This document shows, in pieces, positions 7,477 to 15,388 of a stretch of 64,000 bases of DNA. The notes beneath the pieces are model-generated. The model searched no databases. It was not told where the DNA came from and saw only the letters and a list, made by a program, of their open reading frames with translations. The DNA is from Bradyrhizobium daqingense. GTDB taxonomy: Bacteria > Pseudomonadota > Alphaproteobacteria > Rhizobiales > Xanthobacteraceae. The translations under genes and the position numbers were made by a program. Each line of letters begins with the position of its first letter. The stretch's first letter is position 1. The DNA lies in NCBI RefSeq assembly GCF_021044685.1, contig NZ_CP088014.1:4388001-4452000 (forward strand). Reading direction: 5' to 3'.

Positions 7477-9702
7477 ATGATGGCAGCCTCCGGCATCGAA
7501 AGCGACGACGTTGCAGGCAAGCTTCGCGATTCCTTGCGCGGGCTTCTCGAGGCGCATTGGGGTGCCGACTGCACGAAGGATGGTGCGTTGCCGGACGCGA
7601 TCACCGAGATCTGGGACAAGCTGGCCAAGCAGGGTGTCGCGGTTCTGGGTGCCGATCCGGAGGAGGGCGGCCTTCGCGAGATCTTGGCGGTGATGGAGGA
7701 ACTCGGCCGTGCGGCGTGCCTTGCCCCAATGTGGTCCGCCGTGTTGGCCAATCTCGTGCTGTCGGTTGCATCCCCCGATGCAGGTGAGTTGCAAAGGGCA
7801 CTTCACGCTGGCGCAGCGCGCATCGTCTTCTCCTTCGGTGCGTTCGATACCGATCCCGGTATCGGTTCGATCACGCTTCATGGCGAGAAGGCAACGGGAT
7901 CCCTCCGGTTCGTCGAGGCCGCGGGAAGCGCTACCCACCTGCTCACGCCGACGGATGAGGCGCAGCTTGCGCTCGTCGACCTATGGGCTCCCGGCGTTAG
8001 TCGCGTACCGACGCGCGCGATGGGAGCCTGGGGCAATTGGGAGCTGACGCTCGATGCGGCGCCGGCAAGACTTGTTCCTGCCACCGAGATCAGCCTGGGC
8101 GACCTGCGATCGATCGCGCGTCTGATGCTACTGGCGCGCGCCCATGGTGCGGCGCGCCGCGCGTTCGAGCTGGCGGTAGCCTATGCCAGGGAACGGCAGC
8201 AGTTCGGCCAGCCGATCGGGCGGTTTCAGGCGATCCAGCACAAGCTCGCCAACTGCTTCATCGACCTCGAAGGCGTGCGTCTCGTTCTGCACCATGCGGC
8301 AAAGCTACGGGACGAGGGCGATCTCGACTGGCCGTACTTCTCCGATTGCGCCATGGCGTTCGCGGGCCCTTCTTTGCGACGTGTTTCGCTGGAGACGCAG
8401 CACACATTCGGCGCAATCGGCTACGCCGAAGAACACGAAGCGCCGCTGCACTTCAAGCGTGTGCATCTGGACACCATAGCGCTTGGTGGCGCGGCCCATG
8501 CCAGACGACGCCTCGCCGCGCATCTGTTCGACGATGGCGGTTCAGGGATGCCGCAATATGATCTCGGCTCGGCCGGGAACGAACTGCGCGAACATGTCAG
8601 GCGCTGGCTTGCGCAGAACTGGGCGGGCGGCAGAAAGGCCGCTTTTGACGCCAAGCCGTTCGCAAAGCGTGAGTTCGACGCTGAATTTGCTGCCGATATG
8701 AGGAGGACCGGCTGGATCGGCCTCGGCTGGCCGCGGGAGTTCGGCGGCCAGGCGCGTTCGCCACTTGAGCAAATCGCCTTCATGGAGACCATGGAGCAAA
8801 ACGAGGCTCCGCGCATTGGCGCGTCGATCCAGGCCAACGCCTTGATGATGTTCGGAACGCCCGAGCAGCAGAAGAAATATTTGCCGGAAATTCTGCGCGG
8901 CGAGGCCATGCATGGAATGGGTTACAGCGAGCCGCAGGCAGGATCGGACCTCGCGGCGTTGCGGACAAGGGCGGTCCGCGATGGCGACCATTGGGTCATC
9001 AACGGCCAGAAGATCTGGACCACCACCTGGTGGGGGAAATACATGTTCCTGGCGGCGCGAACCGACAAGAGCGCCAAGCCCCATGCCGGCATCAGCATGT
9101 TCATCGTCCCGATGAACACGCCCGGGATCACGATCCGGCCGGCCACCACCATGTACGATGGAACGTTCGCCAACATCTTCTACGACGATGTTCGCGTGCC
9201 CCTGGAGAACCTCGTCGGTGGTGAAAACGAGGGCTGGAAAGTCCTGACTGGAGCGCTCGCTTTCGAGCGGGGACTGGTCGGCGGCGGCATCGTGCTGAAA
9301 GTTGCGCATGCCTTTGAACAACTGCGCCAGCATGTGATCGCCCGGCAGGAGTTGAGTGGAGATCCAATTGTCCGGGACCGCATGGCGGCGTTCGCCTGCG
9401 AAATCGAGATCGGCCGCCAATTGATGATGCATTGCGCGGATCTTGCCGCCGACGGCGTCACACCGCCGGAATATGGCGCGATCAGTAAGGTCTTTTCCAG
9501 CGAGCTGATGGAACGCTTTGGCGAAGCCGCGCTCGACATGCTCGGCATGCGCGCCACGCTGTCCGAACAGATGCCGGGCGCCATCGACAATGGCCGCTTC
9601 GAGCAAAACCTGCGTCATTCCCTGATGTGGGTGATCAGCATCGGCACGAACGAAATCCAGCGCAGCCTGATTGCGCAGCGTGCGCTTGGGTTACCTCGAT
9701 AG
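7477..9702 (+). CDS. Double-length acyl-CoA dehydrogenase (two fused ACAD modules)
   Basis: The protein is about 741 residues, twice the normal length. Module 1 (about 1-345) is degenerate: it keeps the C-terminal helical signature ARERQQFGQPIGRFQAIQHKLA but little of the beta domain. Module 2 (about 355-741) is complete, with MGYSEPQAGSDLAAL, QKIWTTTWW and SIGTNEIQRSLIA. The FEGT glutamate is replaced (SIGT), and a glutamate at about residue 597 in ALAFERG matches the isovaleryl-CoA/long-chain type position. Mycobacterial FadE34-type enzymes and alpha2beta2 FadE pairs have a comparable one-site-per-pair design. ATG 7477 suits the AGG at 7466; GTG 7474 is also possible. Confidence 0.88.
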   Translation: MMAASGIESDDVAGKLRDSLRGLLEAHWGADCTKDGALPDAITEIWDKLAKQGVAVLGADPEEGGLREILAVMEELGRAACLAPMWSAVLANLVLSVASPDAGELQRALHAGAARIVFSFGAFDTDPGIGSITLHGEKATGSLRFVEAAGSATHLLTPTDEAQLALVDLWAPGVSRVPTRAMGAWGNWELTLDAAPARLVPATEISLGDLRSIARLMLLARAHGAARRAFELAVAYARERQQFGQPIGRFQAIQHKLANCFIDLEGVRLVLHHAAKLRDEGDLDWPYFSDCAMAFAGPSLRRVSLETQHTFGAIGYAEEHEAPLHFKRVHLDTIALGGAAHARRRLAAHLFDDGGSGMPQYDLGSAGNELREHVRRWLAQNWAGGRKAAFDAKPFAKREFDAEFAADMRRTGWIGLGWPREFGGQARSPLEQIAFMETMEQNEAPRIGASIQANALMMFGTPEQQKKYLPEILRGEAMHGMGYSEPQAGSDLAALRTRAVRDGDHWVINGQKIWTTTWWGKYMFLAARTDKSAKPHAGISMFIVPMNTPGITIRPATTMYDGTFANIFYDDVRVPLENLVGGENEGWKVLTGALAFERGLVGGGIVLKVAHAFEQLRQHVIARQELSGDPIVRDRMAAFACEIEIGRQLMMHCADLAADGVTPPEYGAISKVFSSELMERFGEAALDMLGMRATLSEQMPGAIDNGRFEQNLRHSLMWVISIGTNEIQRSLIAQRALGLPR

Positions 9703-9708
9703 GAGCCG

Positions 9709-10911
9709 ATGATGCAGGGCCAACCATTGAAATCACCACTCGACGGCGTCCGTGTGCTGGATTTCTCCATCATGCTGGCGGGCCCTTATTGCGCCCGTCT
9801 GCTGGCGGATGTCGGCGCCGAAGTGATCAAGATCGAGCCGCCGGAAGGCGAGGAGATGCGTCTGCGCGCGCCCCTTCGCGATGGCCAAAGCGCCTATTTC
9901 GGTCAGCTCAATGCCGGCAAGAAAAGCATCACGCTGGACCTCAAATCGTCCGAGGCGATCAAGCTCGTGCATAGCATGGTCGAAAGCACGGATATTCTGG
10001 TTGAGAATTTCCGGCCCGGTGTCATGGAGCGCCTGGGTCTCGGGTATGAGGCGCTTCGCAAGATCAATCCCCGTTTGATCTATTGCTCGATATCCGGCTA
10101 CGGACAGACCGGTCCGCAGTCGGAACGCCCGGCCTATGCAATGATCGTCCATGCCGAGAGCGGTTTCGACCGCGCGCTGATGCGATACGCCGGCGATCGC
10201 GACCGGCCGGCGGCGGGAGCCGTGTTCGTTGCCGATGTTCTCGGGGGCGTCTTCGGCTTCTCGGCGATTCAAACGGCGATGGTGCAACGGGAGCGCACGG
10301 GAGCAGGGCAGCACGTCGATGTCGTTCTGATGGATTGCATGCTGAATCTCCTGGTGTATGAGCTGCAAGAGGCGCAGTTCTCGGCGCCGGCGGCACGCCC
10401 GACCTACGGTCCAGTGCGCGCCAAGGACGGCGACGTTTTGATCGCGCCGGTGTCGGCGCGCAATTTTGCGGCGCTTCGCGACCTGACGGGCCTATCGGAG
10501 CTTTCGTCCGACCCTCGTTTCGGCTCGGTGGCGGCGCGTGGCGCGAACTGGAGCGCCATGATGCAGGTCGTCGAGCGGTGGACGATGCAACACACGGTGG
10601 ATGAGTGCCTGGCAGCGCTCGATCGCGCTGGCATTCCGAGCGCCCGCTTTCGCGATCCCGCGGAAACGCTGGATGACCCACATTTGTCCGCCCGCGACGT
10701 ATTCGCGCCGATCGCCGACCTCGCAGGCGAGTTCAAGGGTGTCAACGCGCCGTGGCGGATGTCGGGCGCGCGGACCGGAATCGGCCATGACATCCCCGCC
10801 ATCGGCGAGCATCGGGATGAGATTCTCGCGCGCGTGCTCGGCCTGTCCGAAGATGACGTTGGAAAGGCGGCTGCCGCCGGCGCATTTGGAAAGGGTGGGA
10901 CGTCCCCGTGA
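9709..10911 (+). CDS. Class III CoA transferase (CaiB/BaiF/Frc family)
   Basis: A 400-residue protein with the interlocked family III signature: VRVLDFSIMLAGPYCARLLADVGAEVIKIE at the N-terminus, LDLKSSEA, VENFRPGVMERLGLGYE, and the catalytic Asp176 in VFVADVLGG. Such enzymes move CoA from one acyl thioester to a free acid. An AGGAG ribosome binding site lies 6 bp after the dehydrogenase stop. In this operon it would activate the acid imported through the Bug receptor so that it can be oxidised by the fused dehydrogenase. The acid is unknown. Confidence 0.9.
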   Translation: MMQGQPLKSPLDGVRVLDFSIMLAGPYCARLLADVGAEVIKIEPPEGEEMRLRAPLRDGQSAYFGQLNAGKKSITLDLKSSEAIKLVHSMVESTDILVENFRPGVMERLGLGYEALRKINPRLIYCSISGYGQTGPQSERPAYAMIVHAESGFDRALMRYAGDRDRPAAGAVFVADVLGGVFGFSAIQTAMVQRERTGAGQHVDVVLMDCMLNLLVYELQEAQFSAPAARPTYGPVRAKDGDVLIAPVSARNFAALRDLTGLSELSSDPRFGSVAARGANWSAMMQVVERWTMQHTVDECLAALDRAGIPSARFRDPAETLDDPHLSARDVFAPIADLAGEFKGVNAPWRMSGARTGIGHDIPAIGEHRDEILARVLGLSEDDVGKAAAAGAFGKGGTSP

Positions 10912-10977
10912 GCTGATGCTGTTAGCCGCGAATTTTTCTACCGCAAGATAATCAAAAAACAGCGTGGGAGGATCGAC

Positions 10978-11946
10978 GTGAAGGCGCTACGTGTTCTGGC
11001 TTTCATATTCGGGGCGGCGATCCTCGTCGCGCCCGCCGCAGCGGACAATTATCCATCGCGTCCGATCCGGCTCATCGTGCCATATCCCGCCGGCGGTTCG
11101 ACCGACATCATGGCGCGTGCGCTGCAGGAGCCGATGACGAAAATCCTCGGCCAGCCGATTGTCATCGACAATCGCGGCGGTGCGGCCGGCACGACCGGTT
11201 CCAACGAAGCGGCCCGATCGGATGCGGACGGTTACACGCTTCTGTTTGCCAACAATGGGCCGATTTCGATCGCACCGTTGCTGCAGAAGGGCATCGATTT
11301 CGATCCGCTGAAGAGCTTTGCGCCAGTGTCGCTGGTCTCCACGGCGCCGCTGGTTCTGGTGGCAAGCGACAAGGTGCCCGTGAACGACGTCGCCGGGCTG
11401 CTTGCCTATGCCAAGGCGCAGAGCAAGCCGATGCTGTATGCCTCCGCTGGACCAGGCTCGCTTGGGCATCTGAGCACCGAGCGCTTCCTCAATCAGGCAG
11501 GCCTGCAGATGGTCCACGTCCCATACCGGGGCCAGGCGCCGACAACGCTCGCGATCTTTTCCGGCGAGGTCGACATTCTGCTCACCACCACTTCCGATAC
11601 GCTGAACGAGCACATCCGCTCCGGCAAGGTAAAGCTGCTCGGGGTTTCCTCGTCCGGTCCTTCGCCAGTTGCTCCCGGTGCGGCATCCATCGGCAGTGCC
11701 TTGAAGGGCTATTCGGTCGAAACGTGGTTCGGCATTCTCGCGCCTGCCGGCACTCCGCCGGACGTCGTAGCCAAGCTCAACGCCGCACTTGGCACGGTGC
11801 TGGCGATGCCGCAAATACGGGATCGCTTTCTCTCCTATGGCGTGGAGGCCAAGGCCAGCACGCCTGCCGAGCTGTACGCCCTGATCGCCGCAGAAATCCC
11901 GTCCTGGCGCAAGCTGATCGAGGAACGCAACGTCAAGACCGAATAG
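10978..11946 (+). CDS. Bug/TctC-family periplasmic tricarboxylate-type receptor
   Basis: This 322-residue protein (GTG start after GGGAGGATCG) begins with a Sec signal peptide cleaved near APAAA-DNYPS at about residue 22. The Bug hallmark IRLIVPYPAGGSTDIMAR and the VIDNRGGAAG loop follow, then HVPYRG and FGILAPAGTP. Bug proteins bind carboxylates in the periplasm for TctAB-type transporters, and many are orphan receptors like this one. No tctA or tctB is in the window. It is the last gene of the 6658-11946 operon and converges on a second Bug gene with only 11 bp between the stops. Confidence 0.9.
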   Translation: MKALRVLAFIFGAAILVAPAAADNYPSRPIRLIVPYPAGGSTDIMARALQEPMTKILGQPIVIDNRGGAAGTTGSNEAARSDADGYTLLFANNGPISIAPLLQKGIDFDPLKSFAPVSLVSTAPLVLVASDKVPVNDVAGLLAYAKAQSKPMLYASAGPGSLGHLSTERFLNQAGLQMVHVPYRGQAPTTLAIFSGEVDILLTTTSDTLNEHIRSGKVKLLGVSSSGPSPVAPGAASIGSALKGYSVETWFGILAPAGTPPDVVAKLNAALGTVLAMPQIRDRFLSYGVEAKASTPAELYALIAAEIPSWRKLIEERNVKTE

Positions 11947-11957
11947 CGGAGACGATG

Positions 11958-12911
11958 CTAGTCGAGCGTGATGTTGGCCTCCTTCACCACCTTCGCCCAC
12001 TTGTCGATATCGGTGCGGATAGTGGCCGCGAAAGCTTCCGACGTTGAGCTCTTCGGTTCGACGCCGAGCTTTTTGAGAGCCTCCTGAACGGACGGCGTCG
12101 CGACCGCGCGCGTAACTGCGTCGTTCAGCCTGGCCACGATCTCGGGCGGGACGCCGGCAGGCGCGAGGATGCCAAACCACACCACCACCTGAAATCCGGG
12201 AAGCGCCTCGTGGATGGTCGGCATGTCCGGAAACAACGGCGAGCGCTCTGCCGTGCTGATGCCGAGCGATTTGAGCATGCCGGCCTGGACCTGACCCATG
12301 CCTTCGAGCGGTGTGATGAAGTAGACCGAAACTTGGCCCGCCAGCGTATCGTTCGTTGCCGGTGCGCCCCCACGATACGGAACATGCCGCATTTCAATGC
12401 CGGCCTGACGGCGAAACAGCTCCGCCGTGACATGGGAGGCCGATCCTTGCCCGACCGACGCATAGGTGAGGGTGTTGGGATCCTTCTTGCCACGCGCGAT
12501 GAGGTCGGTGACGCTGCTGATCCCGGTCGACGGCGCCGTCACCAGCAGGAACGGCACGTCGACGACCTTCGAGATCGGAATGAAATCGCGGATCGGGTCG
12601 TAAGCGAGCTTCTTGTAAAGGCTCGCGTTCAGCGCGTTCGGTCCGAGATTGCCGAATACGATCGTGTATCCGTCCGGTGTTGCCCGAGCCGCTTCTGTCG
12701 TGCCGATGATGCCTCCGGCACCCGACTTGTTGTCAATGATGACCGGCTTGCCGAGGATTTCCGTGAGGGGTTGCAGGATCGCCCGCGCGAGAATGTCGGT
12801 GGAGCCGCCTGCCGGATAGGGCACGATCATCCGGATCGCACGCTCCGGATACCCCTCGGCCAGACAAGGGGCCGCGAACAGGAACGACAGCAGCAGAACC
12901 AGCACGCGCAT
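11958..12911 (-). CDS. Bug/TctC-family periplasmic receptor
   Basis: This 317-residue paralogue of the neighbouring receptor has signal peptide MRVLVLLLSFLFAAPCLA, then IRMIVPYPAGGSTDILARA, IIDNKSGAGG, RHVPYRGGAP and FGILAPAGVP. The ATG at 12911 is preceded on its strand by GAGGGGAGGCGCCG. Forty-nine bp upstream lies the palindrome GTACGTATACGTAC, identical in its core to the one before the Rieske operon. This suggests that the MarR protein encoded at 13040-13528 regulates it and that it supplies the substrate for that operon. Confidence 0.9.
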   Translation of the reverse strand: MRVLVLLLSFLFAAPCLAEGYPERAIRMIVPYPAGGSTDILARAILQPLTEILGKPVIIDNKSGAGGIIGTTEAARATPDGYTIVFGNLGPNALNASLYKKLAYDPIRDFIPISKVVDVPFLLVTAPSTGISSVTDLIARGKKDPNTLTYASVGQGSASHVTAELFRRQAGIEMRHVPYRGGAPATNDTLAGQVSVYFITPLEGMGQVQAGMLKSLGISTAERSPLFPDMPTIHEALPGFQVVVWFGILAPAGVPPEIVARLNDAVTRAVATPSVQEALKKLGVEPKSSTSEAFAATIRTDIDKWAKVVKEANITLD

Positions 12912-12959
12912 CGGCGCCTCCCCTCGACGGACGCTCTATGGCGTCTCGAAATGTATTTA

Positions 12960-12973
12960 GTACGTATACGTAC
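12960..12973. promoter_or_regulatory. MarR operator candidate upstream of the Bug gene
   Basis: GTACGTATACGTAC is a perfect 14-bp palindrome located between the Bug gene start (12911) and the MarR stop (13040). Its 12-bp core TACGTATACGTA recurs exactly at 13657-13668 in front of the Rieske operon. Two identical long palindromes flanking a marR gene are strong circumstantial evidence for its binding site. Confidence 0.7.
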
Positions 12974-13039
12974 CGTATCGGCCGAGGGATTTCAACCGCC
13001 ATGTCCGGGCAAACGGCGGCCTGGCCGCAGTTGCGGGAC

Positions 13040-13528
13040 TCAGGCGCCGGGTTCGGGAGGGGGAGACTTCGCGATCGCCAGCATGCAGCGCAGGAAATGC
13101 GCGCGGTCGTCCTGGCTCAAGGGAGCAAGCATGAGATCCTGCAGCCGGGCCGCGGCCGGAACCACGGCCATCAGGGCGCTCGTACCCTTGGCCGTGATCT
13201 GGACCTGGATGGAACGACGGTCGCCGGGATGGCTCTTCTTGGAGATCAGCCTGCGTGCGGTCATCCGCTTCAGCATTTCGCTCAGCGTGTTCCGGTCGCA
13301 ACTGATGCGTTCCGCCAGTGCCGATGCAGTCATTGGCCCCTCCTGCAGCAGCGCCATCAGCACGCCGAACTGGCGGGGCGTGATGTCAGTTTGCTGCGTT
13401 ACGCTCTGGTAGAGGCCATCATATTTGGCTTCGAGCAGGCGCAGCAGAAATCCGATGCCGTTTTCCAGTCTCCACTGATGTGCCAGCGCGGCAACCGGAT
13501 CTCCGGCTTCATCCTTTTTGACCGACAT
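13040..13528 (-). CDS. MarR family transcriptional regulator
   Basis: A 162-residue winged-helix protein. The central segment DITPRQFGVLMALLQEGPMTASALAERI, then SCDRNTLSEMLKRMTARRLI (recognition helix), and the wing KSHPGDRRSIQVQITAKG are canonical MarR features. MarR dimers bind 12-20 bp palindromes and are released by phenolic or aromatic ligands or their CoA esters. The gene sits between two identical palindromes (12960-12973 and 13656-13669) and diverges from the Rieske oxygenase operon. It is therefore the probable ligand-responsive repressor of both units. Confidence 0.92.
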   Translation of the reverse strand: MSVKKDEAGDPVAALAHQWRLENGIGFLLRLLEAKYDGLYQSVTQQTDITPRQFGVLMALLQEGPMTASALAERISCDRNTLSEMLKRMTARRLISKKSHPGDRRSIQVQITAKGTSALMAVVPAAARLQDLMLAPLSQDDRAHFLRCMLAIAKSPPPEPGA

Positions 13529-13655
13529 GGCGCTTCATTCCCCAGTTGCTCCATTGCAACAAGCCGTTAGCAGCTTGGCCGTGGCCTCTCAACCGCCGCC
13601 GAAACGGGTGTTGCCCGGCGGCATCCGGATGGTTGCCAGGGCCCGCGGCCATATG

Positions 13656-13669
13656 ATACGTATACGTAT
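13656..13669. promoter_or_regulatory. MarR operator candidate upstream of the Rieske operon
   Basis: ATACGTATACGTAT is a perfect 14-bp palindrome sharing the 12-bp core TACGTATACGTA with the site at 12960-12973. It lies 43-56 bp upstream of the chosen HicB-like start (13712), in the promoter region, and 128 bp from the marR start in the divergent direction. One site could serve both promoters. Confidence 0.72.
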
Positions 13670-13711
13670 TAAATGGCGGCTCGGACAAGAAGGCCCCAAG
13701 GGAGGCCTGCG

Positions 13712-14035
13712 TTGGATCTGCGCGCTCTGTTGTCGATTCCGTATCTGCTTGAGGCGGAAGCCGTCGAGACCGAGCCTGGAAAATGGCTCGTTCGCCTCGC
13801 TTATCCGGAGCTTCCCGGCTGCACTGCGGAAGGGGGCGTCGTTGAAGACGTGCTGAAGGATCTGGAGCGTCAGCGGATCGAAATGATCGTCAGGCTGGTC
13901 GAGGCCGGAAGGCTGCCGCCGATTCCCCGACAGCCGCTTGCTTCATCCGACCCGTTATGGACTGCGCGCGATCTCGGTTTGTCTGATCGGGTCACAGCCT
14001 TGCTGGACGCGAGAACGACCCAACATCGAACCTGA
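13712..14035 (+). CDS. HicB-like small protein leading the Rieske operon
   Basis: The start is TTG 13712, preceded by AAGGGAGG at 13698-13705 with 6-bp spacing, giving 107 residues. The in-frame ATG at 13673 lacks a ribosome binding site and lies 3 bp from the operator. LLSIPYLLEAEAV, then YPELPGCTAEGGVVEDVLKDLER and EAGRLPPIP match the partial RNase-H-like fold of HicB antitoxins. No HicA toxin gene (a dsRNA-binding-like protein of about 60 residues) and no C-terminal DNA-binding domain were seen. It is an orphan HicB-fold protein, 23 bp upstream of the oxygenase gene and apparently co-transcribed. Its role is unknown. Confidence 0.7.
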   Translation: MDLRALLSIPYLLEAEAVETEPGKWLVRLAYPELPGCTAEGGVVEDVLKDLERQRIEMIVRLVEAGRLPPIPRQPLASSDPLWTARDLGLSDRVTALLDARTTQHRT

Positions 14036-14058
14036 CAAAAGCGATCGAGGAGAAAATC

Positions 14059-15378
14059 ATGCTCTCGCACGAGGACAACGAGCGGCTGGTAAGAGTCGGC
14101 AAGGGCACTCCGCTGGGGGAATTGTTCCGGCTCTACTGGATTCCGTTTCTGCCATCCGCCGATCTGGCGCGCGATGGGCAGCCGAAGCGTATCCGACTGC
14201 TTGGCGAGGATTTGGTGGCCTTCCGCGACACCGAGGGCCGCGTTGGTCTGGTCGATCAGGCCTGTCCGCACCGGGGCGCGCCCATGGTTTTCGCTCGTAA
14301 TGAGGATTGCGGCCTGCGCTGCGTCTATCACGGCTGGAAGTTCGACGTCACGGGCAAGGTGATGGACATGCCGGCCGAACCGGTCCGCAGCCGGCTCAAG
14401 GAGCGGGTGCATATCAAGGCCTATGCCTGCCGTGAGCGCAACGGAATGATCTGGGCCTATCTGGGGCCGGATCAGGCCGGGCCTCCGCCGCTGCCGAATG
14501 TCGAGTGGAATCTTGTCCCCGAGGAGCAGGTTCACATCTCGGTGCGGGTTCAGGAGTGCAACTGGCTGCAGGCCGTCGAAGGCGAGATCGATTCCGCGCA
14601 CGCGCCGCTGCTCCACGGCCGTCTCGACGCGCAGGGCACCACCAGCGCCTGGATCCAGAAGCGCGACCTCCGCCCGACCTTCGAATGCGTCAAGCAGGAC
14701 TTCGGCATGAGCATTGCGGCGCGCCGGAACTACGACGCCAATACACTCTACTGGCGCGTCAATCAGTTCATGCTGCCGTTCTACACGCTCGTTCCGCCGC
14801 TCTCGCCGTTTCCCGATCTGAGCGGCCATGCATGGGTGCCGATCGACGACCAGAATACGCTCTGCATCATGTTCTCCTATCATCCCTCGCAGCCGTTGTT
14901 GGCCAAGACGCTCGAGGTTTTCGCAGAAGGGCACAAGGGCCGGGAGAGCGGCCATGCCAGCCGTCACGCCCTGGTCAAGCAGCCGGTGACGGTGCCGTAC
15001 GCGGACTATTGGACGAAGTACAATCCACAGAACGGGTATCAGTTCGACTACGAAGCACAGCGGACGACATGGTTCTCGGGTCTTCCCGGTCTTTGGGTCC
15101 AGGACGGGGCGTGCCAGAGCGGGGTATCACCAATCGCCGACCGTACCAAAGAGAACTTGTGCTCAAGCGATACCGGTATTGCTATGACCCGACGGTTCAT
15201 CCTGGAAGCGCTGGGCGCCTATCGCGACCACGGCACCAGGCCGAGGGGTGTCACCGATCCGGACGTATTCATGGTCCGCGCGGTGTCCTTGCGGCTGCCG
15301 CCAGAAGACTCCTGGATCGATTCCGGCGCGCCTTTCATGAGGGCGAAGCTCGGCGCGGATTTCGGCTACGAGCTTTGA
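14059..15378 (+). CDS. Rieske aromatic-ring oxygenase, terminal oxygenase subunit
   Basis: A 439-residue phthalate-dioxygenase-type alpha subunit. The Rieske [2Fe-2S] ligands are Cys69 and His71 (CPHRGAP) with Cys88 and His91 (CVYHGW). The mononuclear iron motif is Asp178, His181 and His186 (DSAHAPLLH), where the aspartate bridges electron transfer. There is no small beta subunit, which fits the homo-oligomeric phthalate/vanillate/toluenesulfonate group. The reductase gene follows after 10 bp. The likely reaction is hydroxylation or O-demethylation of an aromatic acid; the substrate is not identifiable. Confidence 0.93.
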   Translation: MLSHEDNERLVRVGKGTPLGELFRLYWIPFLPSADLARDGQPKRIRLLGEDLVAFRDTEGRVGLVDQACPHRGAPMVFARNEDCGLRCVYHGWKFDVTGKVMDMPAEPVRSRLKERVHIKAYACRERNGMIWAYLGPDQAGPPPLPNVEWNLVPEEQVHISVRVQECNWLQAVEGEIDSAHAPLLHGRLDAQGTTSAWIQKRDLRPTFECVKQDFGMSIAARRNYDANTLYWRVNQFMLPFYTLVPPLSPFPDLSGHAWVPIDDQNTLCIMFSYHPSQPLLAKTLEVFAEGHKGRESGHASRHALVKQPVTVPYADYWTKYNPQNGYQFDYEAQRTTWFSGLPGLWVQDGACQSGVSPIADRTKENLCSSDTGIAMTRRFILEALGAYRDHGTRPRGVTDPDVFMVRAVSLRLPPEDSWIDSGAPFMRAKLGADFGYEL

Positions 15379-15388
15379 GCGCTTCGAC

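Noticed and set aside
10987..12180. Minus-strand frame of 397 codons spanning both Bug genes
   Set aside because: It crosses the convergent junction in a wrong frame of both genes and has no motif.
13673..13711. ATG 13673 as start of the HicB-like protein
   Set aside because: No ribosome binding site, only 3 bp after the operator palindrome, and the extra residues are outside the conserved domain. TTG 13712 has AAGGGAGG at ideal spacing.
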